Shown here in pieces: positions 10,101 through 18,192 of a stretch of 64,000 nucleotides of DNA. Every line of letters begins with the position of its first letter. The stretch's first letter is position 1. The notes beneath the pieces are model-generated. The model made no database searches, was not told the origin of the DNA, and worked only from the letters and a program-made list of their open reading frames with translations. The DNA is from Pseudodesulfovibrio nedwellii (GTDB taxonomy: Bacteria; Desulfobacterota; Desulfovibrionia; Desulfovibrionales; Desulfovibrionaceae). The DNA lies in the NCBI RefSeq assembly GCF_027923765.1, contig NZ_AP026709.1, positions 3,523,501 to 3,587,500 on the forward strand. Reading direction: 5' to 3'. Both the position numbers and the translations under genes were made by a program.

Positions 10101-13100
10101 TATGCCGATACGTACACAGAAAATCATTCGGCTGTTTCCATCACCGGCGGTTCTGTGATCATGGACGTCGACGATGGTGCATCCATTGCCAAGGCAACTG
10201 TGTCCTTTACTCCGAGTGAGCCTGAAGACCTCACCGCTTTCAACCTGAATCTGGATCCAGGCTGGTCCGCTTCGTCGGTCACTGATATCACCACTGGTAT
10301 GATTACCTGGACCATCACCGGTCCTTCCGGCGCATCCATGGCTGAGTATCAGGATGCTCTGGACGGTATGACCTTTGGCAACCCGGCAGATCAGGATCCG
10401 CTGGACGGCAACAGAGAGTTCACCATTACGGTGTACGATGAGCATGGCGGAACAGCTTCGGCCAAGTCCGTTATCAACGTGGAACCCGTCAATGATGCTC
10501 CGGTTGCATTGGACAATGCTGACGCAGTGCATGAACCCAATGAGTCGGGTCACGCAATAAGCACAGGTACAGCCCCCATGGGTAACGTTATTGACGATGC
10601 CGGTACAGCTGGTACGGATTACGACGTCGACAATCCGACGGATTCTCTCTTTATTACCGCTGTGAAGTACAACGGTGTGCTGACCGCTATCGCGGAGAAT
10701 GGTCCCACCGAAATTCCCGATGTTGATCATGGCACCATGAGATTCTGGGCCAATGGAGATTACGAATATATTGCCGACGACAATTCGTTGGGAGTTCATC
10801 AGGATCCTCCGGTCGAGACCTTCGAGTATACGTTGTCCGATGGATCGGATACGTCTCTGGCTGACCTCAAAGTCACGGTCACTCCGGTGAACGATGCCCC
10901 TGTGGCCGAGTCTGATTCCCTGACTGTTGTCGAAGACACGACAGAATACAGCCAGGTAACGGCGACTGATGTCGACCTGCCCGCAGGTACGGACCTGACG
11001 TTCGCATTGAACAGCAACTTCGAAGATGCTCCCGAAGGCTTGACATTTAACGGAGATGGCTCCTGGAGCTTCAACGCTGATGCATACGATTACTTGAGTC
11101 CCACGGACGATTCCCTGCACTTCAAGGTGGGTTATACCGCTACGGACGATCAGGGTGCGACCGGTGATTCATTCATCGAGATTACAGTGACCGGCACCAA
11201 CGATGCCCCGGTTTTGGACCTGTCCGCCGGTACTGTGAACTTCGTGGAAGAGGGAGCCGGGTACAACAATATGCTCGGTTTCTACCAGTTGGTTAACGGC
11301 AAGCCGGTGAACCCGGAAATCATCATGGAAAACGTGAACGATTCTGATCCCAGCCAGGCTGGTGAACAAGCTTACGCCGAAGGTGATATCCTCACCACGT
11401 ACGGCGATGGCGCAGAACTCCACTACTTCCTCGTCAACGTTGAATACGGAGATACTCCTACTGGTACACCCGAGTTCGTTTGGGATACCGCTACCGAACA
11501 GTGGGCGATCCAGTTTACTGACGGAACAACCGTGACCCAGTTCGACGCTCGTTTCGATAATCCCGACCTGAATCCGGCGGGTGAAGAAGCGACCTTCGGC
11601 GATCCGAATGGCCATCACAATCCTGACAACAGCGTCGAACTTGACGACCAGTTGATGAATGGCGACCAGTTCGGCCTGAATATTGACGGCGATGACGACG
11701 ATTACGACGACGTCGTGGCTCAGGAAAATCCCGGCGATCCTTCCACTTACAATAGTGAGGGAACTTACTACGAAGGCGATCCCGCCATGAACGTTACAGG
11801 TGCCGTGGATATCTCGGATGTGGATTCCGACTTCATCTCGCAGATCACGGTTTCCATGACACATCAGACGGGTGACGTTTTGACCTTGGATGGAAATGTT
11901 GTTGATTCGAGCACGGGTACGGTCACCCTTAATGGGCATTGGACCCCGGCGGAAGCCGAGGACCTGATCGAATCCATGACCTTCTCTAATGATAATGACG
12001 CCCTGGCATCCGGTGACCGCGCTGTCAACGTGCAGGTGTGGGACGACGCCAGCAACCCGGTCGGCGCACCGAGCAACGAGGCCGTTGCGACGATTCATGT
12101 GAATGGCTTCAACGACGGTCCGACCGCTGTTGATGACGGCTCTGTTGCATCCCCACTCTCAGTTGCTGAAGACGGAAGCATTACCATTAACGTTACGGGT
12201 AATGACACTGATCCTGAAAATGACCAGTTGTTTATTAACAGTTACGATTCCGTTGCCCACAAAAATGCGGATGGCTCTGGTGACGTTGTCGGTACCGTCG
12301 CGCTGAATGCTACTGGCGATCAGTTGGTGTTCACTCCGACGGAAGGTTACGATGGACCGGCATACTTCACCTACGATGTGAACGACGGCGACCTGACCTC
12401 CTCCAATCGCGCCACTGTGAGCCTGAACGTGATCGACGGCAACGCAGCTCCGACACCTACGGATGACCCCGGTGTGAATGGTGACGGTGTGACCAGCGAA
12501 GGCACGTATACGGCTACCGAAGCTGGTGTTGGTGTCGAGAGTAATCCGAGTAATTACCTTTTGGTTGTGGACACCTCAGCTTCTATGGCCGGAAGTCGTA
12601 TGGTCAATACGCAGAACGCCCTTTATGAAATGCTGGAAACCTTGCAAAACAGTCTTGAGGCCGGTGAGTCAACAAATGTTGGCATCATTGATTTCGATAC
12701 TGATACCGTAGTTGATACATTCGAATTGAAGGGTGATGACACTACCGGATACCTTGCTGCTCGCGGTTTTGTGGCTACCCTGCAGGCGTGGGATGGCATT
12801 GATCCTCGGGTAGACAATGGCACCAATTATGTCGAGGCTTTAACAGAGGCCGATGCTTGGTTGGGCGCACATGAAGGCCCGGCACAGATGATCTTCATGT
12901 CTGATGGTGAACCTACGCCTGAGCTTGGTGGTGATTCTTGGATGCCGTTGGCTACTGCTCTTCACACTGATCATCCGGACGCGACTGTGACCGCCATCAG
13001 TGTTGAGATGCCTGCCGAGTTTACAGCTAATATGAACCTCATTGATGGGGATCATAGTGCTACCATGCTCTCAAGCTCCAGTGATCTGAATGGATTGCTT

Positions 13101-15035
13101 GTCGATCTCCTCAACAATGTTGAAAGTTCGGCAATTATAGCCGAGGGCAACGTGCTTACCAACGACACTGATCCTGACGGCGATGACATGAGCGTCATGA
13201 CCATCTCCTACACTGATCCCGATACGAGTGTAACGGAAACAGCGGACCTTGATTCGGACATCACTCCCGACGTCGTTGGCGACGCCCTGGGTGCGGTTAT
13301 TGTCGGCAAGTACGGTACATTGACCATCAATGTCGATGGTGATTTTGACTACAACCCGAATCAGCCGGCAGCCAATGCCTTGGGTGAAGGAGATGCCCCG
13401 GTATTCGAGACCTTCTCTTATACGATTAAGGACTTTGAAGGCTTGGCCGGAACGGGAGCCGCAGAGATCACTTTCCAGATCAATGGAGCCAATGACGCGC
13501 CCGTGGCAACCAATGCCCTGGGCCATGGCGCAATGGTTAATGAGGTCTCGGAGACAGTGACGGACTTCGGTTGGACTGCCAGTGGCGATGAAGTCTCCCT
13601 TGCCTTTGCTGGTAATAGTTGGGCTGCCAATGCCGCTAATAAGGGCGTTACCTTCGAAGCAGACAATAGTCTTGATAGAGATGCTTCCATAGTGAAGGTT
13701 GGCATCCAGTCCGCAGAAAATCATAAGGGGGCGCTGTTTGATTATTATGGGTATGAAGACGACAACGGTCAAGTTGGTCAGGGTGTAGAATGGACTAGAG
13801 CTCCTTTCTCGTCTTGGCAATCCCAGGAAGCATATGAAATCATGGTCATCAACTTTGGTGGAAAGAATAAGGATATGCCGATTGAGGTTGAACTTCAATT
13901 TGGTGATGTAGCTTCCGGTGAAACCCTCCACTTTATCGTATACGACCAAAATGATAATCGTACTACCATATCGGTTGATCCGGTTAATGGAACTAATGGC
14001 AAGTATATCGTGTCCGGTGTTCAGGCACAGCCTGGTGATGACTTGGTGCTTATCAAGTCTATCCATGTTGATCCTGGTAATGGTGATGGGTTTACGCTGA
14101 AGTCCATTAAGATGACCGAAGCAGGTCAAGAAGCAGTCGGTTCGCATCAGGAAGTGAGCAGTCAAGTCTCAGGAGCCTCCGGTAACCTGTTCGGCAATAT
14201 GTATGACCCGGATGCAGGTGACGCTGCGAATAGCGTGGAACTTGTTGGTGACATTGATGGCGACGGCTCTCTTCACGGCCAGTGGGGTACATTGGCCATG
14301 GGTGCTGACGGCAGTTGGACCTATACGCCTGATACCGATATCTATGAAGAACATGCCGGTGACCTTCCCGGTTTGGAGACATTCACCTACGAGGTGACCG
14401 ATGGTTTCGGCGCAACTGATATCGCAACCCTGACGATTCCGGTACATTACAATGTCACTCCTGCTGAAGTTGACATTAACGCCGATAACGTCATCGTTGA
14501 CGATGCTGGAAGCCATTCTATCTCCGGTGGAAACGGTGACGACTTCCTGTACGGCGAAAGTGGCGACGACTTCCTCAACGGTGGAGCCGATAACGACTAC
14601 CTCAGCGGTGGTGCTGGTGATGATGATCTGGTTGGCGGACATGGTAACGACATGCTGTTCGGCGACGGCGGCAATGATCATATCTATGTCAGCTCCGGTA
14701 CGGATACCGTCACTCTCGGCGAGGGCGCGGATACGATTCATGTCGACCCGACTTGGATTCCGTCCAGCGGCGGTACGCTTGAAGTGACTGACTTCGACGT
14801 TATGGCCGGTGATGTGCTTGATCTTGGTGCCAGCACGAATGTGCAGATTAACTCTGATGGCAGCCAGAACAATGATCTCGTCCTTACCATGGATAACGAT
14901 GGAGCAGCGGTTGAGATCGTCCTTCAGGGCGTACTGACCACCAATACCGGCATCGGTACTGTAGATGTTGACATGAGTAATGATGATGTGAACTCATTGA
15001 TTCAGCAGATCATCGATTCGCCCGACCAGTTCTAA
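4116..15035 (+). CDS. giant LapA-like VCBS/RTX adhesin, type I secreted
   Basis: A 3639-residue, very acidic repeat protein behind a clear CGGAGG site. Residues 1-100 resemble the N-terminal module of LapA-like adhesins and are followed by dialanine sites (TAAD at 105-108, GAANG at 109-113). A nidogen-like domain lies at about 430-570. VCBS/cadherin-like repeats follow, with Gly-aromatic-Gly-x-Leu motifs near 309, 700, 879, 1268, 3064 and 3389 and NDAPVA-type linkers. A von Willebrand A domain at about 2812-3000 has a full MIDAS: D2819, S2821, S2823, T2903, D2930. Six RTX nonapeptides at about 3470-3525 precede a C-terminal secretion module ending in IIDSPDQF. It probably sits on the surface and mediates attachment; no type I secretion or lapG/lapD genes lie in the window. 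Confidence 0.9.
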   Translation: MAGPKTPMLIVSLPGAGQTKGYQLNADTPIKFEFDISEAVFTGNNGNLEIAIEGGGTVIFENYEKLAAAESLPSFVMADGEEVTGDFYLFAFEGAEQPGETELETAADGAANGSGAGEYSDDPGKLGDSIDSLGGQEDVFGAHLFSAAVGIRGNENPVAIDDFNDIIEQGDPDFDPTQHFAIIQNGIVYVYDGETFVESPEGFVPGGRFFELGSNPLDETHDDGYLEPRLTDYDGGSDFQNGFFIDYPGVVVPEVNPVEGNVIENDWDPNVEHSIDTLRMNSIDLIGPDSDGNNPDPVGIPNEGQVIKGMYGELTIHPDGSYSYELDQGLADKLEEGQIEHEVFNYTIQDPVGAESNVAQLTINVFGSNDAPFAVADTNVQAIEQGDSTGYQYPDGYPGAGDTGEVDVDVTTGEDVGIVSGNNLIKLDGTSYGDQILPGADDEFEYVDLSSVFEGGFDFGNQNYSGFYVGSNGYITFGEGSGDFSWSGDSELTNMPPFIAAQFNDIVLDNGGGLYLDIDEASGTVSITWEDVRAWNDYSGSDNSMQIVLHVHDDGDFDFEIRYADMEWAYNSAKGGWSAGDGVNYDLPLSGSEFLNAEAVSNIGHDGVFAWSVVGSEVSSHNYTTQVDAHGNVLTNDTDVDDAADALFVMGVYSAHLSGDINDQTDFALPTVEANGRNVPNTDDVDGDGIADGASFTVQGHYGELTIRADGSYDYILHSPDENTDLDKLNYNNSGEDSFTYAIMDDSGALSYANLTFTVNGANDAPVAYDDANSIIEFGANLFGLDGEVDQAGTVSGNVIMGMDDGVLVESAKDTDVDDTEIFVSKVYTKRPVETDPDFGEGDGGYEGRSADGFEINESFNVYGNDIDGDGVVDPVTIQGNFGTLIIHEDGNYSYELNNGNRAVQRLNTDDDPLTDTFFYTVRNEYNDGVESNEAQLDITIYGNNDDPVIKVTGKDHHDGEFIEAGVHGDGTGATHVLGTHDLRLNDVDNSGKELTVTLTELDDPQNPIDMSNDIIGFDISHARANALFDADPTDAVTQYSYKGLLITIDNDANTVTMEAADGKNPGFNQYRQALKMVTFEIDGSDHTPDTSPREFEIMVEDNQDGIEPGLDIDGVHHGETGVATDTFTLNIVAANDAPTAIDDGIYAVTELSDVITDGGCFLLELLEDLEGFVNGILAELGLPFLPHTEFDIADNVFMGNLLTNDFDVDGYVDENDSTDDPNNNANDLHDLRVTGLAAGNFDNEFPPIDAPDGTVDLDPAGGFEVQGIYGTLYIDALGNFTYVADTDAANRLADGHYATETFTYQISDGDAEAAGGDGNDYNNPAFDTATVTFKVNGSNDQATIEVEEGEVNDDGVAIASVQEAEWADDAVDPNVSGSFDDGDATVMDDFSGSTGEDTGTTENALDQFGNYEVTPAATMLSVGGKLEVTDPDDHTLGQNDPGHSQTPVIDESTLAAKIEHDGSVYEGSFVEQADGSMEFSVQTSEGGTFSINPDGTWNYEIDNTLSEVQSMGQGESFEQTFTVYSYDDTANQTITVTVEGSNDAPVINSITAPVETFESGAGGWDIARTSAPVDNVLVDALNDLLHGVDDIFNVDLSNITNVLENRFLGMFSDNEHTAKTFYVDPDADTVTVEFDMFEHGLWGGEFLDSDNFTVNVGDAHFEIPLSAFEWFGIIPTGLDHENFTVKDPATDATLSIFSPDGPAGAFIHHISVSMTPPADGELTVDLSANTESSFWEGVEAFGIDNVSVASYGEGEVPMFSVVENVTGDTFVAQFGSTDVDVNDDPATYTVDKVQALADDGSIVDIDLTEGMFSMVGNTLVAHGGAEGFDHETYSEFYVTVTPHDDHEAGQDVVVTVHVGDVNEAPIAIDDYLDATETNVDAWIGIGNVGDVNSAPGDDFIAKDYDPDDGDAIDSYQFISSSHPAVKMNADGLVEFDQDHPDFNHLAKDATDTITLTYKAYDGELYSDPATVTVTVIGTNDVPTFDLNGDGDGVNYADTYTENHSAVSITGGSVIMDVDDGASIAKATVSFTPSEPEDLTAFNLNLDPGWSASSVTDITTGMITWTITGPSGASMAEYQDALDGMTFGNPADQDPLDGNREFTITVYDEHGGTASAKSVINVEPVNDAPVALDNADAVHEPNESGHAISTGTAPMGNVIDDAGTAGTDYDVDNPTDSLFITAVKYNGVLTAIAENGPTEIPDVDHGTMRFWANGDYEYIADDNSLGVHQDPPVETFEYTLSDGSDTSLADLKVTVTPVNDAPVAESDSLTVVEDTTEYSQVTATDVDLPAGTDLTFALNSNFEDAPEGLTFNGDGSWSFNADAYDYLSPTDDSLHFKVGYTATDDQGATGDSFIEITVTGTNDAPVLDLSAGTVNFVEEGAGYNNMLGFYQLVNGKPVNPEIIMENVNDSDPSQAGEQAYAEGDILTTYGDGAELHYFLVNVEYGDTPTGTPEFVWDTATEQWAIQFTDGTTVTQFDARFDNPDLNPAGEEATFGDPNGHHNPDNSVELDDQLMNGDQFGLNIDGDDDDYDDVVAQENPGDPSTYNSEGTYYEGDPAMNVTGAVDISDVDSDFISQITVSMTHQTGDVLTLDGNVVDSSTGTVTLNGHWTPAEAEDLIESMTFSNDNDALASGDRAVNVQVWDDASNPVGAPSNEAVATIHVNGFNDGPTAVDDGSVASPLSVAEDGSITINVTGNDTDPENDQLFINSYDSVAHKNADGSGDVVGTVALNATGDQLVFTPTEGYDGPAYFTYDVNDGDLTSSNRATVSLNVIDGNAAPTPTDDPGVNGDGVTSEGTYTATEAGVGVESNPSNYLLVVDTSASMAGSRMVNTQNALYEMLETLQNSLEAGESTNVGIIDFDTDTVVDTFELKGDDTTGYLAARGFVATLQAWDGIDPRVDNGTNYVEALTEADAWLGAHEGPAQMIFMSDGEPTPELGGDSWMPLATALHTDHPDATVTAISVEMPAEFTANMNLIDGDHSATMLSSSSDLNGLLVDLLNNVESSAIIAEGNVLTNDTDPDGDDMSVMTISYTDPDTSVTETADLDSDITPDVVGDALGAVIVGKYGTLTINVDGDFDYNPNQPAANALGEGDAPVFETFSYTIKDFEGLAGTGAAEITFQINGANDAPVATNALGHGAMVNEVSETVTDFGWTASGDEVSLAFAGNSWAANAANKGVTFEADNSLDRDASIVKVGIQSAENHKGALFDYYGYEDDNGQVGQGVEWTRAPFSSWQSQEAYEIMVINFGGKNKDMPIEVELQFGDVASGETLHFIVYDQNDNRTTISVDPVNGTNGKYIVSGVQAQPGDDLVLIKSIHVDPGNGDGFTLKSIKMTEAGQEAVGSHQEVSSQVSGASGNLFGNMYDPDAGDAANSVELVGDIDGDGSLHGQWGTLAMGADGSWTYTPDTDIYEEHAGDLPGLETFTYEVTDGFGATDIATLTIPVHYNVTPAEVDINADNVIVDDAGSHSISGGNGDDFLYGESGDDFLNGGADNDYLSGGAGDDDLVGGHGNDMLFGDGGNDHIYVSSGTDTVTLGEGADTIHVDPTWIPSSGGTLEVTDFDVMAGDVLDLGASTNVQINSDGSQNNDLVLTMDNDGAAVEIVLQGVLTTNTGIGTVDVDMSNDDVNSLIQQIIDSPDQF

Positions 15036-15047
15036 ACCAAATAATAA

Positions 15048-15090
15048 TCCCGGACCCGGCCTGTGTGGCTGGGTTCGGGACATTCTTTTT
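15048..15090 (+). terminator. hairpin with T-rich tail after the adhesin
   Basis: TCCCGGACCCGGCC pairs with GGCTGGGTTCGGGA around a four-base loop, followed by CATTCTTTTT. It sits between the adhesin stop and the companion gene, so it may end most adhesin transcripts and let a fraction read on. Confidence 0.7.
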
Positions 15091-15147
15091 GCGAATCTTT
15101 ATTTCTCCTGTAACTGGAGAAGATGAAATATAAACGGTGATATTTCT

Positions 15148-15879
15148 ATGAATATCAATATGTTGGGGACGTTTGTGTTGAAAGATGGCATCCCATCCGA
15201 GCCTGATATCGTCTTGGCAAACTGTCGGGATTCGGCCATGCTTGGCCGTTTGGTCTCCATGTTTTCAAACCATTCCGACATCCGGTTCTTCCTTGTGGAG
15301 AACGTGGATGACATGGGCCTTGACCTGAACGCTGATTTACATTTCCTCAAGGATGGCGGCAACTGGGTGTTGGCCAATAACGATACACTGGTCGACGTGC
15401 TGTTCGACAGGGCGAATTTTAATCCCGCCGGAAGCGAGGGGACGTTTCTGATCGTGCCGGAAGAAGGCGGATATGCCCTCATCACCTCCGACGACGAGCC
15501 CGGGCAGATGTTTTCGGATGACTTTTTGTTCGTGGCCCACACCGTTGCTGGAGTTGATGATGATTCCGACGGGTTTTTCATTGACCCCTCGGTGCTGGAA
15601 AACGGCGAAGACAAGATTGTGGTTTCCGATTTCCATTTTGGAAGTGATGTCCTGGAATTGCCGCTTGGCATGTACATCAAGGATGTTCTGGTCGATCATG
15701 AACACGATTTTACAGAGGTTATTATCGGTCAGATCGATGCCTTGCACGATGACATCGTGGTCAAGCTTCTGGGTGTATCTCAGTTCGACATGCCTACCAG
15801 CCATATGGATATGGCCGGTGATCAGGATGCTGTGAACTCCATGATTCAGGCCATCATCGATTCCCCTGATAAAACCTAA
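15148..15879 (+). CDS. small T1SS substrate-like companion of the adhesin
   Basis: This 243-residue acidic protein has a weak GGTGA site seven bases before its ATG. Its first 130 residues match nothing I know. Its last 110 resemble the adhesin C-terminus: DGFFIDPSVLENG, then VVSDFHFGSDVLELP, and finally DAVNSMIQAIIDSPDK, against the adhesin's DTIHVDPTWIPSSGG, VTDFDVMAGDVLDL and DVNSLIQQIIDSPDQ. That region is the type I secretion target, so the product is probably exported by the same exporter. It lacks VCBS and RTX repeats. It may be a co-secreted partner or a small matrix protein (inference). Confidence 0.75.
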   Translation: MNINMLGTFVLKDGIPSEPDIVLANCRDSAMLGRLVSMFSNHSDIRFFLVENVDDMGLDLNADLHFLKDGGNWVLANNDTLVDVLFDRANFNPAGSEGTFLIVPEEGGYALITSDDEPGQMFSDDFLFVAHTVAGVDDDSDGFFIDPSVLENGEDKIVVSDFHFGSDVLELPLGMYIKDVLVDHEHDFTEVIIGQIDALHDDIVVKLLGVSQFDMPTSHMDMAGDQDAVNSMIQAIIDSPDKT

Positions 15880-15897
15880 AGAGGCTGTACCAGACAA

Positions 15898-16156
15898 TTA
15901 GCCCATATATTTTCTAACCCACTGTTTCAGCAATTTAAATTGCCTTCGGGGATTACTGTTATTAAAATGCCAGTCACATTTTTTTAAAAACAGAGAAAAA
16001 AATGTTTGGTTGGAATTCTGAAATATCAAGGACATTGTATCTGTACGAGCAGTCTGAGTAAACCACACTGTCTGCCTCAATCTTCTTTTGAATAATGGAA
16101 AGTAAGGGTTTTACCTTTTGCGTCAGAAATCCTTTGTGTATACTTTCCCATCCCAT
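15898..16156 (-). pseudogene. IS1595-like transposase 3' remnant, frameshifted
   Basis: Two overlapping minus-strand frames give the end of an ISXO2/IS1595-type DDE transposase. One has ADSVVYSDCSYRYNVLDI, matching the conserved second-Asp region. The other has FLKKCDWHFNNSNPRR and LLKQWVRKYMG, matching the family's C-terminal WRFN..P signature. The frames shift into each other near 15974-16000. The N-terminal half and first catalytic Asp are absent, so the element is dead. Confidence 0.7.
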
Positions 16157-16159
16157 TAC

Positions 16160-16348
16160 CTAAACAAGTGGTCCAATTTTCTGAGGCCACCCCCCCTCAA
16201 CATTGGACCGATTATCGGTCCCATTCTTCAACTGAGTAATCTGCGCCTTCGGAATCTTATAGGCTTTCAGCAGATCAAAAATGAAGTCATCTTCGGAAAC
16301 GGGATCAACAAGCTTCTCAAGTTTTTTATAGAGCTGGGTAGTGTTCAT
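16160..16348 (-). pseudogene. possible N-terminal stub of a restriction-modification gene
   Basis: The 62-residue frame begins MNTTQLYKKLEKLVDPVSED, then DFIFDLLKAYKIPKAQITQL. This pattern reminds me of the N-terminus of large DNA methyltransferase or restriction proteins, but I am not certain. Similarity seems to stop after about 45 residues, where the frame runs into the IS1595-like remnant. It is best read as a gene start whose body was lost. It could also be a genuine small protein. Confidence 0.35.
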
Positions 16349-16681
16349 TTTAACTGATTTTCTCGGTGTTCAAATGTGGCAAACATCTTGATCAAAGGCT
16401 GCCTTGTCGAGCCTTCAGAATTTAGTACGCGAAATTTATAGCACTCTGTCAATTCAAGCAAGTGTTCAAATGATATTCACACACAAGTAGTCAATATTCT
16501 CAGCATGTTGGAACCAACAATTTGATCCTATGTAACTGAGCATACTCTCTCCACACGCCATCCAGATTTAGAGTCAGCACGGCACCCGAGTTAACCGTCT
16601 GACATCATACGGGTTTTGGAAAACTGCTTCCAGCATAACAAATTAGAAAACCATAAGTAAACGCCTGAAATAAAGCAATTT
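16349..16681. other. intergenic region at the island edge
   Basis: No convincing gene or repeat is visible in these 330 bases. They lie between mobile-element debris and the cut-off LOG gene, so they probably contain a deletion or rearrangement junction. Confidence 0.4.
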
Positions 16682-16712
16682 CACCCTGGTATACGGACTG
16701 TATATCAGGGTG
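16682..16712. terminator. 13-bp hairpin, terminator-like
   Basis: CACCCTGGTATAC pairs with GTATATCAGGGTG (one G-U) around a five-base loop. The T-rich tail is modest on either side (CTTTTATG on the plus strand, TGCTTTATTT on the minus). It may terminate the minus-strand LOG transcript or mark the edge of the accessory region. Confidence 0.5.
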
Positions 16713-16781
16713 TGCTTTTATGTGCCTAGGCGGCAAAATTTGTCGAAAAAGATGAATAATTACAACGGGTATAAGGCTGGG

Positions 16782-17150
16782 TCAATGATTCCATGTCAGG
16801 GCTTCGAAGAATTCTTCGAGCGTGCCGAGTCCGCCGGGCAGGGCGATGAAACCGTCGGAAAGATCGGCCATCTTCTGTTTGCGTTCGTGCATGGAAGTAA
16901 CCACGTGGCTTTCGGTCAGGCCGGTGTGGGCCACTTCCTTTTCTACCAACAGTTTGGGGATGACGCCGATGACTTCGCCGCCAGCTTCCAGACAGGTATT
17001 GGCGAGACGGCCCATGAGTCCGGTGCTGGACCCGCCATAGACAAGGCCGAGGCCTCGGTTGGCCAGTTCCTTGGCCAGCGTCTCGGCACATTCGCCATAA
17101 GCCGGATTTGTTCCGGGGTTGGAGCCGAGATAGACGCAGATTCTTTTCAT
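16782..17150 (-). pseudogene. LOG-family protein, C-terminally truncated
   Basis: These 122 residues match LOG (lysine decarboxylase-like, cytokinin-type phosphoribohydrolase) proteins, which release bases from nucleoside monophosphates: ICVYLGSNPG, VYGGSSTGLMG and the signature PGGLGTLEEFFEALTW. A TGA follows at TWNH, whereas family members run about 180-195 residues. Sequence after the stop shows no LOG similarity, so the C-terminal third is gone, not merely interrupted. The catalytic PGGxGT motif survives, so activity cannot be excluded. Its ATG overlaps the ltaE stop (TAATG), indicating coupling. Confidence 0.75.
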
Positions 17151-18187
17151 TAAATTGCCTTGATAGCCTTTTCGATGTCAGCCACGAATTCGTCAACCAT
17201 TGCTTCGGTAGTGGCCCATGAGGTCATCCAGCGGACAGTGTGGTCGTGTTCGTCCCAGACATAAAAGTAATATTTTTCATGAAGAATTTCAGTTGCCTCA
17301 GGCGGGATGGAGGCAAACATGGCGTTGCAGTCCACGCTGCCCTTGATCGTGACGCCATCAATGGCACCGGCTTTTTCAGCCAGTCTTTTTGCCATGGCGT
17401 TGGCGTGGCGGGCGTTCTCCAACCACAGATCATCGGCCAGATATCGTTCCAGCTGGGCGGACACAAAGCGCATCTTCGAGACGAGCTGCATGGCCTGCTT
17501 GCGGAGATACTTAAATCCTTCGCCAATGTTTGGCTTGAGGAAGATGACGGCCTCGCCCATGAGACAGCCGTTCTTGGTGCCGCCGAACGAGATGAAATCA
17601 ACATCAAGAGCCGTGGTCATGTCGAAGAATGAACAATCCAGTGCGGCGCAGGCATTGGCGATACGTGCCCCGTCCATGTGCAACAGCAGGTCGCGGTCAT
17701 GGGCGAATTCCACGAGGTCTTCGATCTCTTTTAATGTGTAGAGCTTGCCCAATTCTGTGGGCTGGGTGATCGAAATAACCTTTGGCTGCGAGGCGTGGAC
17801 GAATCCAACATGGCCGAGATACGGGGCAATGGCACCGGGGGTGAGCTTGCCGTCTTCGGACGGAATGGGAACGAGCTTGATGCCGCCGAAAGCTTCGGGA
17901 GCGCCACATTCGTCGTTGTTGATATGCGCTTGTGCCGCACACAAAACCGAGTTGTAGGTCTGTGTCACTGTGCGCAGGCCAAGGACGTTGGCAGCGGTGC
18001 CGGTAGTCACGTAATGAATACTTGCCTGAGAACCGAAATATTCCTTGAACACTTCATCGGTATGGATGGATATTTCATCGTCACCGTAGGATTTCAGAAA
18101 GCCTTCGTTGGCTTTGATCATGGCTTCCATGATGGCCGGATGTGCGCCGGAATTATTATCGCTGGCAAATGATTTCAATGCACTCAT
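17150..18187 (-). CDS. ltaE: low-specificity L-threonine aldolase
   Basis: This 345-residue PLP enzyme of fold type I cleaves L-threonine and L-allo-threonine to glycine and acetaldehyde in the cytoplasm. The N-terminus FASDNNSGAHPAIMEAM, the loop HMDGAR (D172) that holds the cofactor nitrogen, and the Schiff-base lysine K205 in FGGTKNG are all present. Length is normal. It starts five bases after the SGNH hydrolase and overlaps the LOG gene by one base, so the four minus-strand genes from 19224 to 16782 look like one operon. Confidence 0.9.
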   Translation of the reverse strand: MSALKSFASDNNSGAHPAIMEAMIKANEGFLKSYGDDEISIHTDEVFKEYFGSQASIHYVTTGTAANVLGLRTVTQTYNSVLCAAQAHINNDECGAPEAFGGIKLVPIPSEDGKLTPGAIAPYLGHVGFVHASQPKVISITQPTELGKLYTLKEIEDLVEFAHDRDLLLHMDGARIANACAALDCSFFDMTTALDVDFISFGGTKNGCLMGEAVIFLKPNIGEGFKYLRKQAMQLVSKMRFVSAQLERYLADDLWLENARHANAMAKRLAEKAGAIDGVTIKGSVDCNAMFASIPPEATEILHEKYYFYVWDEHDHTVRWMTSWATTEAMVDEFVADIEKAIKAI

Positions 18188-18192
18188 GATGA

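Noticed and set aside
7197..11120. Long minus-strand open frame (1307 codons) opposite the adhesin
   Set aside because: Same cause: GAC/GTC-rich codons of the adhesin leave few stops on the reverse strand. No motif or start signal supports it.
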